A stretch of 64,000 nt of DNA from NCBI RefSeq assembly GCF_003627755.1, contig NZ_CP032694.1:1-64000 (forward strand), in the 5' to 3' direction. Position numbers and translations under genes: made by a program. Positions 40,824 to 49,441 of the stretch are shown piece by piece. This DNA comes from Rhizobium jaguaris (GTDB taxonomy: Bacteria; Pseudomonadota; Alphaproteobacteria; Rhizobiales; Rhizobiaceae). The notes below the pieces were generated by a model. That model worked only from the letters and a program-made list of their open reading frames with translations, was not told the origin of the DNA and ran no database searches. How positions within the stretch are numbered: position 1 is the first letter of the stretch; each line of letters starts with the position of its first letter.

Positions 40824-40853
40824 GATATAAAGAGGTCTTTATATCTTTATATC
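40824..40853. promoter_or_regulatory. Candidate SahR-type operator upstream of ahcY
   Basis: Arms GATATAAAGA (40824-40833) and TCTTTATATC (40836-40845) flank GG as a perfect inverted repeat. A further copy of the half-site, TCTTTATATC, follows at 40844-40853, overlapping by 2 bp. The palindrome is AT-rich against a GC-rich background and lies about 128 bp upstream of ahcY. ArsR-family SahR repressors use ATATAAAG-like palindromes at SAM-cycle genes. It also lies just downstream of the ptsH stop, so it is well placed to act on ahcY alone. Confidence 0.65.
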
Positions 40854-40878
40854 CCGTGCGATGCGTCAATGAGAGGAC

Positions 40879-41154
40879 TTACATCTCTTCGCCGAACTTG
40901 TCGGCGACCAGACGGTCCAGCGCATCCAGCGCCTCGGCGGCCTGGTTGCCGCTGGCGATGACGAGCACGCTGCAGCCGGGGCTGGCCGCGAGCATCATCA
41001 GGCCCATGATCGAGTTGCCGCCCACCGTGGTTCCGTCCCTCGATACGGTGATGGTGGCGTCATAGGATTCGACGGTCTGTACGAATTTGGCGGAGGCGCG
41101 GGCATGCAGGCCGCGCTTGTTGATGATCAGAAGTTCCCGGGAAAGCTCTGTCAT
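40879..41154 (-). CDS. ptsH: HPr family phosphocarrier protein
   Basis: 91-aa HPr. The phosphorylated His17 lies in INKRGLHARASAKF, and the regulatory Ser48 in GNSIMGLMML, the target of HPr kinase. Both sites are intact. No sugar-specific EIIB/EIIC is nearby, so this is the regulatory PTS of alphaproteobacteria, fed by an EI (PtsP type) encoded elsewhere. It follows the EIIA gene by 19 nt on the minus strand and forms a cluster with EIIA, hprK, chvG and chvI. Confidence 0.95.
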   Translation of the reverse strand: MTELSRELLIINKRGLHARASAKFVQTVESYDATITVSRDGTTVGGNSIMGLMMLAASPGCSVLVIASGNQAAEALDALDRLVADKFGEEM

Positions 41155-41173
41155 AGGCGGGATGGTTGTCTCG

Positions 41174-41575
41174 TTATTTGCCGCTGAGCACGCGGCTGGC
41201 CACGTTGATGTATTTGCGTCCGGCCTCGGAAGCTTCCACGAGAGCCTTCTCCATGTTGTTGTCGCCGCGCACACCTGCGAGCTTTATCAGCATCGGCAGA
41301 TTAACGCCGGCAATAACCTCCGTGTGGCCACTGTTCATGACGGAGATCGCGAGATTTGAGGGAGTGCCACCGAACATATCGGTAAGGATGATGACCCCGT
41401 GCCCATCGTCAGCGCCGGAAACAGCGTGCAGGATGTCCTGCCGCCGCTTATCCATGTCGTCTTCGGGACCAATCGATACCGTTTCTATGAACTTCTGCGG
41501 ACCAACGACATGCTCGACCGCATGCCGAAACTCTTCAGCCAGCTTGCCATGAGTGACAAGCACAAGTCCGATCAT
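41174..41575 (-). CDS. PTS mannose-family EIIA component (regulatory)
   Basis: 133-aa EIIA of the mannose/fructose/sorbose family. The phospho-acceptor His9 lies in GLVLVTHGKLAEEF. The family segment ILTDMFGGTPSNLA follows near residue 70, with NLPMLIKL after it. No partner IIB, IIC or IID is present, so transport is unlikely and a regulatory role is expected. In related organisms this EIIA is called EIIA-Man or ManX. The frame runs to 41641, but ATG 41575 matches the family start. It sits between hprK and ptsH. Confidence 0.93.
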   Translation of the reverse strand: MIGLVLVTHGKLAEEFRHAVEHVVGPQKFIETVSIGPEDDMDKRRQDILHAVSGADDGHGVIILTDMFGGTPSNLAISVMNSGHTEVIAGVNLPMLIKLAGVRGDNNMEKALVEASEAGRKYINVASRVLSGK

Positions 41576-41727
41576 GATATTACTGCTCCCATCGCATAAG
41601 CAAACAGGTGGCCCATATCGCAATGCAGCAATGTCGTCCACCGGTGGGGGGACATCTTGGCGATGAAAAGACGAAGTGCAAGCTTAAAATATGATGTTTG
41701 GGCGTCTACAGGTACCAGAATGGCCGA

Positions 41728-42180
41728 TTAACCCAAACTGATGATGGTTTTCGCCATAATCACGGCGAGCGGATTCGCCGATGCTGCGGATAGGCGGATC
41801 AGCGGTAGGCGAATGGATTCAGTGACATCGATCCGTTCGTCTTCGGGGGGAAGCCGCTCGGCGTTTGCCGGATCGACCGGACATATGGCGCAATGCATTT
41901 CCGCCTCAAAAACATGGGGAAGCCGCACGATGCCGGTATAACGGATCTCCATCAGGCCGGCGATTGATGGCGGGCATTCGGCGATGACGGCACCGTCACG
42001 CCGGGTGATGAAAACCTGATCGTCGGCGACCAATGCTGCGGAAAGGCCAAGCGGCTTGGCGGCGGCGAGGCAGGCAAAGGCAAGTGAAGATTTGCCGCTG
42101 CCCGACGGTCCGAGAAACAGCAGACCGGTCTTGCCTATGACGATCGCCGTGCCGTGGATATTGGTCGCTTTGCCGCTCAT
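41728..42180 (-). CDS. hprK: HPr kinase/phosphorylase, short alphaproteobacterial form
   Basis: 150-aa protein equal to the catalytic C-terminal domain only of Firmicute HprK (about 310 aa). The P-loop is LFLGPSGSGKSSLAF near residue 25. VADDQVFIT is the second family motif, and the LMEIRYTGIVRLP block precedes the C-terminal part. It phosphorylates the regulatory Ser of HPr. The absence of the N-terminal domain is normal in rhizobia. The gene overlaps chvG by 4 nt (ATGA), coupling it to the ChvG-ChvI system. In Agrobacterium and Sinorhizobium this cluster links carbon status to ChvG/ChvI control. Confidence 0.94.
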   Translation of the reverse strand: MSGKATNIHGTAIVIGKTGLLFLGPSGSGKSSLAFACLAAAKPLGLSAALVADDQVFITRRDGAVIAECPPSIAGLMEIRYTGIVRLPHVFEAEMHCAICPVDPANAERLPPEDERIDVTESIRLPLIRLSAASANPLAVIMAKTIISLG

Positions 42181-44015
42181 GCTGGTGTTTCGGCGGGCAA
42201 CGAAAGGATGAAGCGGGCGCCGAGCAGCGCTGTGCCGTCGCCGTCGACGATGTTTTCCGCGCGCAGCGATCCGCCATGTGCTTCGGCGATTTGCCGGCTG
42301 ATCGACAGGCCCAAACCGGAATTCTGACCGAAACCCTCCGCCTCCGGCCGGTCGGTATAGAAGCGCTCGAAGATGCGGTCGATATTTTCGGCCTGGATGC
42401 CCGGCCCGTTATCCTCGACATAGATCACGCAGCGCGTTCTCGTGCGCATCAGCTTTACCGTGATCTTGCCGGTGTCCTTGGCAACGAAGGAGCGGGCGTT
42501 TTCAATGAGGTTGGTAACGATCTGGCCGATACGCAGATCATGGCCGTCGATCGTGAACTTGGTTTTCGCACCCGGCTTGCGGTCGACGATATAGTCTATC
42601 TCGACCGCCTTCTTCGTGTGCCCGACTTGCCGGGAAATGTCGATCAGGTCGCGCAGCAGGACTTCGAGATCGAGCGATCTCGCATCCGATCGGGCAAGTT
42701 CGGCATCGAGGCGGGACGCGTCGGAAATATCGCTGATCAGTCGGTCGAGGCGGCGCACGTCATGCTGAATGACATCCATCAGCCGCTTCTTGGAGTCGTC
42801 GCTTTTGGCGAGCGGCAGCGTCTCGACGGCGCTGCGCAGCGATGTCAGCGGGTTCTTCAGTTCGTGGCTGACATCGGCGGCAAAACTTTCGATCGCATCG
42901 ATGCGGTCGTAAAGTGCCGTCGTCATTTCGCGCAGCGCGATCGACAGGTTGCCGATTTCATCCTGGCGGGCGGAGAAATCCGGGATTTCCTCGCGTTCTT
43001 TCGCGCCGCCGCGGCGCACGCGGATGGCGGCCGCCGAAAGCCGGCGCAGCGGATTGGCGATGGTGGACGACAGAAGCAGCGACAGGACGACGTTAACCAG
43101 CGTCGCAACACCGAAGACGCGCATGATTGCCAGGCGCTCGGCATGAACGATCTTGTCGATATCGCCGGCCTGCGTTGACAGCAGTAGCACGCCGAGCACG
43201 GCGCGGAAGCGCTGGATGGGCACGGCGACCGAGACGATTAGCTCACCCTTTTCCGTGGTGCGCACCACGGCGCCGCGCACGCCGGTCAGCGCATTCATCA
43301 CTTCGGGATAGATTGAGCCGTCGCCCCCGGGCGCTTCCTTGTAGACTGGCAGGTTGCCCGGCTGCAGCATCTTGTTGAGCAACCCGCTGAACCAGTCCGA
43401 CCAGCTCTGCTTCTCGTCCTCGACGGGTGGCAGGTCGTAGCGCAACACCTGGCCGCGTGAATAGAGATGGCGGCTGTCGAGCAGCAGGTTGGCGTCGGCG
43501 TCGAAGATACGGGCGCGGGTGCGCGTCGGCGAAATCAGCCGCGTCAGCACTGGGGCGACCTTTTCCGGATCGATCGGGAACTCCAGATCCTCGTCGTTCG
43601 GAACCGGCGTGATGCTCTGGCCGGCCTGCAATTCCAGCAGTTTCTGCGGGTCGATGGTGATCGAATTGGTGTCGACCGAGGCCGATGCCGAGACAGCACC
43701 GGCGATGATTTCGCCCTGTGTCAGCAGGCTCTCGACGCGCGCGTCGATCAGACCCTCACGGAACTGGTTGAGATAGAGGATGCCGCCGACGAGAACGACG
43801 AGCGCAGCCAGGTTGAAGAACAGGATGCGCCGCGTCAGGCTCGAGAAGACGGCATTGCCGAAGATGCGGCGGATCAGCGTGAAGGGGTGAGTCCACCGAC
43901 GGCGAGCGATTCTAACGTCGCTCGGGCTTTCCGTGTCGTCGATATCTCTATCTTGCACCAGTTGTGCCAAGCCAACGGCCCTTTCGAAGAACAGGATCGG
44001 CGATCCTGTCCGCAT
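42177..44015 (-). CDS. chvG: Sensor histidine kinase ChvG (ExoS homolog)
   Basis: Membrane kinase that senses acid or envelope conditions, held in check by periplasmic ExoR in Sinorhizobium. Counting from ATG 44015 (612 aa), hydrophobic segments lie at about 64-83 and 297-318, with a large periplasmic domain between. HAMP follows at about 319-375, the phosphorylated His384 lies in ADVSHELKNPLTSL, and the ATPase domain has LIENARSF, DNGPGIQ and GLGLSISRQIAE. An alternative GTG start at 43958 gives 593 aa, close to ExoS. It overlaps hprK downstream. chvI lies upstream, separated by a RIME repeat. Confidence 0.95.
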   Translation of the reverse strand: MRTGSPILFFERAVGLAQLVQDRDIDDTESPSDVRIARRRWTHPFTLIRRIFGNAVFSSLTRRILFFNLAALVVLVGGILYLNQFREGLIDARVESLLTQGEIIAGAVSASASVDTNSITIDPQKLLELQAGQSITPVPNDEDLEFPIDPEKVAPVLTRLISPTRTRARIFDADANLLLDSRHLYSRGQVLRYDLPPVEDEKQSWSDWFSGLLNKMLQPGNLPVYKEAPGGDGSIYPEVMNALTGVRGAVVRTTEKGELIVSVAVPIQRFRAVLGVLLLSTQAGDIDKIVHAERLAIMRVFGVATLVNVVLSLLLSSTIANPLRRLSAAAIRVRRGGAKEREEIPDFSARQDEIGNLSIALREMTTALYDRIDAIESFAADVSHELKNPLTSLRSAVETLPLAKSDDSKKRLMDVIQHDVRRLDRLISDISDASRLDAELARSDARSLDLEVLLRDLIDISRQVGHTKKAVEIDYIVDRKPGAKTKFTIDGHDLRIGQIVTNLIENARSFVAKDTGKITVKLMRTRTRCVIYVEDNGPGIQAENIDRIFERFYTDRPEAEGFGQNSGLGLSISRQIAEAHGGSLRAENIVDGDGTALLGARFILSLPAETPA

Positions 44016-44057
44016 GCTCTTATTCCATCGTCCGCCGCATGGTCCAGTTAACTATCC

Positions 44058-44170
44058 GAGCATGATGCCGAAAAGTGTTAGGGGATTTCGGACGACATCA
44101 TGCTCTATTCCTTGAATCTAGAGCGGACTCAGATTTTAGGTCGATTCGACCTAAAATCATCCGGCTCTAG
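44058..44170. repeat. RIME-type rhizobial intergenic mosaic element between chvI and chvG
   Basis: Two adjacent palindromes. The first has arms GAGCATGATG (44058-44067) and CATCATGCTC (44096-44105), with inner CCGAAA/TTTCGG. The second has a 13-bp inner arm pair (44132-44144 with 44146-44158) and outer arms CTAGAGC (44118-44124) and GCTCTAG (44164-44170). Rhizobium-specific intergenic mosaic elements were first described inside this two-component system, and this element matches by position and form. The chvI stop codon (44167-44169) lies inside the right arm. Confidence 0.85.
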
Positions 44171-44898
44171 GCCGCTTCGCGGAAGCGGTAGCCGACTCCA
44201 TACAGCGTTTCGATCATATCAAAATCGAGATCGACCATCTTGAATTTCTTCCGAAGCCGCTTGATGTGGCTGTCGATGGTGCGGTCGTCGACATAGACTT
44301 GTTCGTCATAAGCCGCGTCCATCAAGGCATCGCGGCTTTTTACCACGCCGGGGCGCTGCGCCAGCGAGTGCAGGATCAGAAACTCCGTGACGGTCAGCGT
44401 CACCGGTTCGCCTTTCCAGGTGCAGGTATGGCGTTCCTGGTCCATGACGAGCTGACCACGCTCCAGCGAGCGGGCCTGTTGCGCGGCGCCGGGCTTTGCC
44501 GCTGCGGCACCGCCGGCTGCGGCGGCTGCTTCGCGACTGGAGGCGCGGCGCAGCACCGCCTTGACGCGCTCGACCAGCAGGCGCTGCGAGAAAGGCTTGG
44601 TAATGAAATCGTCGGCGCCCATCTTGAGGCCGAAGAGCTCGTCGATCTCTTCATCCTTCGAAGTCAGGAAGATGACCGGCAGATCGGACTTCTGCCGCAG
44701 GCGGCGCAAAAGCTCCATGCCATCCATTCGCGGCATCTTGATATCGAAGATCGCCAATTGCGGCGGCCGGGCAAGCAGTCCGTCGAGCGCCGAAGCGCCG
44801 TCGGTGTAGGTTTCCACCTTATATCCCTCGGCTTCCAAAGCTATCGATACGGAAGTCAGGATATTGCGGTCGTCGTCAACGAGCGCGATTGTCAACAT
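44167..44898 (-). CDS. chvI: Response regulator ChvI (OmpR/PhoB family)
   Basis: DNA-binding partner of ChvG, controlling exopolysaccharide, motility and acid-response genes in rhizobia. The receiver domain has ALVDDD near residue 8, the phospho-acceptor Asp in [10 protein letters not shown] near residue 52, and the Lys in ITKPFS. An Ala-rich linker ([17 protein letters not shown]) separates it from the winged-helix domain, which ends [13 protein letters not shown] 44898 ([10 protein letters not shown]) gives 243 aa and has GGAG about 9 nt upstream. ATG 44916 is an alternative. The 3' end runs into the RIME repeat. It is divergent from pckA. Confidence 0.95.
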   Translation of the reverse strand: MLTIALVDDDRNILTSVSIALEAEGYKVETYTDGASALDGLLARPPQLAIFDIKMPRMDGMELLRRLRQKSDLPVIFLTSKDEEIDELFGLKMGADDFITKPFSQRLLVERVKAVLRRASSREAAAAAGGAAAAKPGAAQQARSLERGQLVMDQERHTCTWKGEPVTLTVTEFLILHSLAQRPGVVKSRDALMDAAYDEQVYVDDRTIDSHIKRLRKKFKMVDLDFDMIETLYGVGYRFREAA

Positions 44899-45251
44899 GG
44901 TGTTCGTCTCCGTCATCAGTGCGCGTCTCTCCCGGATTTGGAATCCAGCCCAGGTGGCTTGCCAGCTCGGTTGGCGGTAACCCGGCGCGCTTATGGGGAT
45001 AAAGGTGGAACAAATTGTGGCAAAGATAAAGAGGCGGATTGCCGGGCTTGAAAACAGTTAACCAAGGGTTGTGCGACGAAACGTCTCGGACACCACTCTT
45101 TCAAACGATTTAAAATTAGCAAAATTTATTTAAATCGATTAAATACATGATATCATTCAATATTTTTCGCTTTTTTCCCTTGTGCTTTTAAAAAGACGTC
45201 TCTACGCTTTATTTAGTTTTAACGGCTGCGGCCACGTAGAGGAATAAAGCG
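44899..45251. promoter_or_regulatory. Divergent chvI-pckA intergenic region
   Basis: 353 bp without a gene. The pckA-proximal part (about 45100-45230) is strikingly AT-rich. It holds an imperfect palindrome ATTTAA-ATCGA-TTAAAT (45128-45144), whose CG-centred core resembles operators of LacI-type repressors such as PckR. Promoters for both genes are expected here but are not clearly resolved. AGAGGAATAAAGCG provides the pckA ribosome site. Confidence 0.5.
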
Positions 45252-46862
45252 ATGGAGCAATTCGGCGTCCGTAATCCCGCAATCGAACTCGAATCGATCG
45301 GCCTGGGGGCCGCCGCTAGTGTGCGTTATAATCTCCTTGAAGCTCACCTTTACGAGGAAGCGATTCGTCGGCGGGAAGCCGATTTGACCGTTCACGGTGC
45401 GCTCAGAGCATTGACGGGACAACACACCGGCCGTTCGCCGAAGGACAAGTTCGTCGTCCGCAACAACATCACCGAAGACCAGATCTGGTGGGACAACAAC
45501 AAGCCGATATCGCCGGAACATTTCGCGCTGCTGCACAAGGATATGCTGGCGCATGTGCACGGCAAGGACCTGTTCGTCCAGGATCTGATCGGCGGCGCCG
45601 ATCATGATTACGCCTTGCCGACGCGTGTCATCACCGAATTCGCTTGGCACTCGCTGTTCATCCGCAACCTTCTCATCCGTCCCGAGCGGGCGGCACTGGA
45701 AAGCTTCGTGCCGAACCTCACGATCATCGACCTGCCGAGCTTCCGCGCCGATCCAGAGCGTCATGGCTGCCGCACGGAAACGGTAATCGCCTGCGATCTG
45801 GTCAATGGCATCGTCCTGATCGGCGGCACCTCCTATGCCGGCGAAATGAAGAAGTCGGTCTTCACCGTGCTGAATTACCTGCTGCCGGAACGCGGCGTCA
45901 TGCCGATGCACTGCTCGGCGAATGTCGGCCCGGATGGCGACGCGGCGATCTTCTTCGGCCTTTCCGGCACCGGCAAGACGACGCTCTCGGCCGACCCGAC
46001 GCGCACCCTGATCGGCGATGATGAGCACGGCTGGGGCGAAAACGGCATCTTCAATTTCGAAGGTGGCTGCTACGCGAAGACCATCCGCCTCTCGGCCGAG
46101 GCCGAGCCGGAAATCTACGCGACGACCCGCCGCTTCGGCACCGTGCTGGAAAATGTCGTGCTCGATGAGCATGGCGCGCCGGATCTCGACGACGGTTCGC
46201 TGACGGAGAATACCCGCAGCGCCTACCCGCTGCATTTCATTCCGAATGCTTCGGAATCCGGCATGACCGGCCATCCGGAGACCATCATCATGCTGACCGC
46301 CGACGCGTTCGGCGTCATGCCGCCAATTGCTAAGCTGACGCCGGATCAGGCGATGTATCACTTCCTTTCCGGCTACACCGCCAAGGTCGCCGGCACGGAA
46401 AAGGGCGTCGTCGAGCCGGAAGCCACGTTTTCGACCTGCTTCGGCGCTCCCTTCATGCCGCGTCATCCGGCCGAATACGGCAACCTGCTGAAGGAGCTGA
46501 TTGCCCGCCACGGCGCCGGCTGCTGGCTCGTCAACACCGGCTGGACCGGTGGCGCTTACGGCACGGGCCGGCGCATGCCGATCAAGGCGACGCGTGCTTT
46601 GCTTGCCGCAGCGCTGAAGGGTGACCTCGATAACGTCGAGTTCCGCATCGACCCGAATTTCGGTTTCGCCGTCCCGGTTGCCGTCGAGGGCGTCGACAGC
46701 GCCATTCTCGATCCACGTTCCACTTGGGCCGATGGTCAGGCTTATGACGCGCAGGCGGCCAAGCTGGTGCAGATGTTCGTCGCAAACTTCGCCAAGTTCG
46801 AGGACCATGTCGACGGCAATGTTCGCGACGCGGCGCCCGGCATGCCGGTTGCAGCGGAGTAA
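45252..46862 (+). CDS. pckA: Phosphoenolpyruvate carboxykinase (ATP)
   Basis: 536-aa enzyme that converts oxaloacetate to PEP for gluconeogenesis, needed in rhizobia for growth on C4-dicarboxylates. The ATP-type P-loop is [15 protein letters not shown] near residue 235. [18 protein letters not shown] follows, holding the metal and oxaloacetate sites. [10 protein letters not shown] near residue 58 is the ATP-PEPCK N-terminal signature. ATP-type is certain from these motifs. It is divergent from chvI; in several rhizobia the linkage to chvIG is conserved. A palindromic repeat lies 39 nt downstream. Confidence 0.97.
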   Translation: MEQFGVRNPAIELESIGLGAAASVRYNLLEAHLYEEAIRRREADLTVHGALRALTGQHTGRSPKDKFVVRNNITEDQIWWDNNKPISPEHFALLHKDMLAHVHGKDLFVQDLIGGADHDYALPTRVITEFAWHSLFIRNLLIRPERAALESFVPNLTIIDLPSFRADPERHGCRTETVIACDLVNGIVLIGGTSYAGEMKKSVFTVLNYLLPERGVMPMHCSANVGPDGDAAIFFGLSGTGKTTLSADPTRTLIGDDEHGWGENGIFNFEGGCYAKTIRLSAEAEPEIYATTRRFGTVLENVVLDEHGAPDLDDGSLTENTRSAYPLHFIPNASESGMTGHPETIIMLTADAFGVMPPIAKLTPDQAMYHFLSGYTAKVAGTEKGVVEPEATFSTCFGAPFMPRHPAEYGNLLKELIARHGAGCWLVNTGWTGGAYGTGRRMPIKATRALLAAALKGDLDNVEFRIDPNFGFAVPVAVEGVDSAILDPRSTWADGQAYDAQAAKLVQMFVANFAKFEDHVDGNVRDAAPGMPVAAE

Positions 46863-46900
46863 TTCGCCGCTTAAAGGCAGTGACTCACGTGAAACCTGCC

Positions 46901-46955
46901 ACTAGCCCTCATGGTTCGAGACGGCCCTATGGGCCTCCTCACCATGAGGGCTAGT
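46901..46955. repeat. Palindromic intergenic repeat downstream of pckA
   Basis: Perfect 15-bp inverted arms, ACTAGCCCTCATGGT (46901-46915) and ACCATGAGGGCTAGT (46941-46955), flank 25 nt that hold a smaller GCCC/GGGC hairpin. Additional CTGAGG/CCTCA-type fragments continue to about 47045. The form fits the mosaic repeats common in rhizobial intergenic DNA. It may also end the pckA transcript. Confidence 0.75.
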
Positions 46956-47110
46956 CCTCTCGTCTGAGGCGCAATAGCTCTCCACCTCACCCTGAGGCGC
47001 TTTTCGGCGCATGGCGCAGAATTGTCTCGAAGGGCGAGATGGCCCCAAACTCGCCACAACCATATTTTCAACCGCGCGCCGATATGGGATAGACGGGCGC
47101 GGAGAAAACC

Positions 47111-47545
47111 ATGGCCAGCGACGTACTTTATATCAACGACCGGATCACCATTGCCGGCTGGGAACTGTCGGAACAATTCGTTCTCGCGGGCGGCCCTGGC
47201 GGGCAGAACGTCAACAAGGTTGCGACGGCTGTCCAGTTGTTCTTCAATATTCCGAATTCGCCATCGCTGAACGATCGCGTCAAGGCCAACGCCATCAGGC
47301 TCGCCGGCCGACGCGTCTCCAAGGACGGCGTATTGATGATCGAGGCCAGCCGTTTCCGCAGCCAGGACCGCAATCGCGACGATGCGCGTGAGCGGCTGAA
47401 GGAGCTGATCCTCGAAGCCGCCGCACCACCACCGCCGCCGCGCAAGAAGACCAAGCCGACAAAAGGCTCCATCGAGCGGCGCCTGAAGGAAAAATCAGGC
47501 CGCGCGGAGGTCAAGAAGATGCGAGGCAAGGTCGGCCGCGACTAG
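47111..47545 (+). CDS. arfB: Alternative ribosome-rescue factor ArfB (YaeJ-type peptidyl-tRNA hydrolase)
   Basis: 144-aa class-I release-factor-like protein. The catalytic GGQ loop is AGGPGGQNVNK at about residues 26-36, which hydrolyses peptidyl-tRNA on stalled ribosomes. The basic C-terminal tail (KKTKPTKGSIERRLKEKSGR, then EVKKMRGK) enters the empty mRNA channel in ArfB and is intact. No codon-recognition domain is present, which separates it from RF1/RF2. It is flanked on both sides by palindromic repeats and probably has its own promoter. Confidence 0.93.
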   Translation: MASDVLYINDRITIAGWELSEQFVLAGGPGGQNVNKVATAVQLFFNIPNSPSLNDRVKANAIRLAGRRVSKDGVLMIEASRFRSQDRNRDDARERLKELILEAAAPPPPPRKKTKPTKGSIERRLKEKSGRAEVKKMRGKVGRD

Positions 47546-47616
47546 GTTTTCGGGCTGCGTTTTGGATTGGGCTCGGTAAAATAGGGTTTGTCAGGCGGAG
47601 TCGGTTGTCGAGGCTC

Positions 47617-47775
47617 TGTGCCTGGCCCCTCATCCTAACCTTCTCCCTGCATTGCGGGGAGAAGGGACGACAGCGTAAAGCAGCGAATATCCCCACTGTG
47701 GAGTTTGATGTGGGGCCGGATAAGCTCCCTCGCCCCGCATGGCGGGGAGAGGGTTGGGGTGAGGGGCCAGGCACA
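47617..47775. repeat. MITE-like composite palindrome with 16-bp terminal inverted repeats
   Basis: A 159-bp element between arfB and alkB. Perfect 16-bp terminal inverted repeats, TGTGCCTGGCCCCTCA (47617-47632) and TGAGGGGCCAGGCACA (47760-47775), enclose two GC-rich hairpins (CTTCTCCC/GGGGAGAAG at about 47640-47664 and CTCCC/GGGAGAGG at about 47725-47752). The core resembles the CCCTCATCC...CTTCTCCCC repeats found across rhizobial genomes. No transposase is present. Confidence 0.8.
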
Positions 47776-47827
47776 AAAGTGCGGCGATGATACATTCACC
47801 TGACCGGCACCAATCTTGGAAACATCG

Positions 47828-48436
47828 ATGCTCCTTCCCAACGGAATTCGTCATCTCCCCAGCTATCTCGACCGTCCCACGCAGGAGGCGCTAGTCGAAG
47901 CGATCCGCGCGGTTACCGCCGAAGCGCCGCTTTACACCCCCGCCATGCCGGGCACGGGCAAGGAGATGTCCGTGCGTATGACCAATTGCGGTCCGCTTGG
48001 CTGGGTGACGGACAAACAGCGCGGCTATCGCTATCAACCAACCCATCCGGTCACGGGTAATCCTTGGCCCGCGATGCCGGGACTGCTTCTCGATCTCTGG
48101 AACGATATAGCGAGCTATGAAAAGCCGCCTGAAGCTTGTCTCGTCAATTTCTACAACGACGATGCCCGCATGGGCCTGCATCAGGATCGCGACGAACAGG
48201 ATTTGGCGGCTCCCGTGCTGTCAATTTCGCTCGGCAATACCTGCCTCTTCCGCGTCGGCGGCCTCCACCGCAATGATCGCACGCTATCGTTCAAGCTTTC
48301 CAGCGGCGATATCGTCGTTCTCGGCGGGGAGGGAAGGCTTTGCTTCCATGGCGTTGACCGCATCTATCCGACGACGTCGACGCTGCTGAAGAATGGCGGG
48401 CGGATAAACCTGACCTTGAGGCGGGTGAACCCCTAG
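47828..48436 (+). CDS. alkB: Alpha-ketoglutarate-dependent dioxygenase AlkB
   Basis: 202-aa Fe(II)/2-oxoglutarate dioxygenase that directly reverses alkyl damage (1-methyladenine, 3-methylcytosine). Iron ligands are the His and Asp of GLHQDRDE and the distal His of CFHGVDRI. The 2-oxoglutarate Arg lies in GRINLTLRRV at the C-terminus. ACLVNFYNDDARMG matches the AlkB substrate region. ATG 47828 has GGAA about 6 nt upstream; TTG 47816 is a weaker option. It converges on coaA with only 3 nt between stop codons. No ada-type regulator is adjacent. Confidence 0.92.
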   Translation: MLLPNGIRHLPSYLDRPTQEALVEAIRAVTAEAPLYTPAMPGTGKEMSVRMTNCGPLGWVTDKQRGYRYQPTHPVTGNPWPAMPGLLLDLWNDIASYEKPPEACLVNFYNDDARMGLHQDRDEQDLAAPVLSISLGNTCLFRVGGLHRNDRTLSFKLSSGDIVVLGGEGRLCFHGVDRIYPTTSTLLKNGGRINLTLRRVNP

Positions 48437-48439
48437 ATT

Positions 48440-49435
48440 CTAGAGCTTCCTCAAAGCCACCTGCTCGATCAGATGATTCCTGCCTTTCTGCAGGATGAGG
48501 TCGGCGCGGGGGCGGGTCGGCAGGATATTCTGGCGCAGGTTCTTCAGATTGATGTTCTTCCAAAGTCCTTCGGCGGTCGCGATTGCCTCTTCTTCCGTGA
48601 TCGAGGCGTAGCGGTGGAAGAAGGAGTTGGGGTCGCGGAACGCGGTTTCGCGGAGCTTCATGAAGCGGGCGACATACCAGTTGTGGATCAGATGCTCATC
48701 GGCATCGATATAGATCGAGAAATCGAAGAAGTCGGACACCATGGGCACGATCTTGCCATCGGCCGGCAGATGCCGCGATTGCAGCACGTTGATGCCCTCG
48801 AAGATCAGGATATCCGGTCGGTCGACGGTTTTGTATTCATTCGGCAGCACATCATAGACGAGGTGCGAATAGCAGGGCGCCTGTACGTTCGGCTGGCCGG
48901 CCTTGATCGCTGAGAGGAAGCGCAGGAGCGCTGCCGTATCGTAGCTTTCCGGAAAGCCCTTGCGCTGCATCAGGTTGCGGCGCTGCAATTCGGCATTCGG
49001 ATAGAGAAAACCGTCTGTCGTGACCAGATCGACCTTCGGGCTTGACGGCCAGCGACCCAGCAATTCCTTCAGGATACGGGCCGTGGTGGATTTGCCGACG
49101 GCGACGGAGCCGGCGATGCCGATGACGAAGGGTGTCTTGGCGACATCGGAGAGACTGAGGAACCGATTGCGCTGCTCGAACAGGATCTGCGAGGATTCCA
49201 CATGCGAAGACAGCAGGCGTGAGAGCGAAAGGTAGATGCGCCGGACTTCATCGAGATCGATCGGATCGCCCATGGAGCGCAGCCGCTTCACTTCATCAGC
49301 GGTCAGTGTCAGCGGCGTATCGGCTCGGAATTTCGCCCACTCTTCCGAAGAAAAGAAATAATAGGGCGAATAGGCTTTTGCCTCAAAAATGTCGAGCGTC
49401 TCGGGCGCAGGCAGGGTTTGGGTCGCTATTGTCAT
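48440..49435 (-). CDS. coaA: Type I pantothenate kinase
   Basis: 331-aa enzyme that phosphorylates pantothenate, the first and usually feedback-regulated step to CoA. The P-loop [15 protein letters not shown] is near residue 107. [10 protein letters not shown] supplies the catalytic Asp, and [19 protein letters not shown] and the FEGINVLQ motif are family hallmarks. It is the last gene of the his cluster on the minus strand, 6 nt after hisE, so it is probably co-transcribed with histidine genes. This linkage is conserved in rhizobia without known metabolic reason. Confidence 0.96.
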   Translation of the reverse strand: MTIATQTLPAPETLDIFEAKAYSPYYFFSSEEWAKFRADTPLTLTADEVKRLRSMGDPIDLDEVRRIYLSLSRLLSSHVESSQILFEQRNRFLSLSDVAKTPFVIGIAGSVAVGKSTTARILKELLGRWPSSPKVDLVTTDGFLYPNAELQRRNLMQRKGFPESYDTAALLRFLSAIKAGQPNVQAPCYSHLVYDVLPNEYKTVDRPDILIFEGINVLQSRHLPADGKIVPMVSDFFDFSIYIDADEHLIHNWYVARFMKLRETAFRDPNSFFHRYASITEEEAIATAEGLWKNINLKNLRQNILPTRPRADLILQKGRNHLIEQVALRKL

Positions 49436-49441
49436 CGGATT

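Noticed and set aside
40697..40878. SAM or SAH riboswitch upstream of ahcY
   Set aside because: No stem and pseudoknot pattern of known SAM-II or SAH classes could be recognised; the palindrome looks like a protein operator instead.
45219..46808. 529-aa open frame on the minus strand opposite pckA
   Set aside because: Antisense shadow of a certain gene; no family resemblance.
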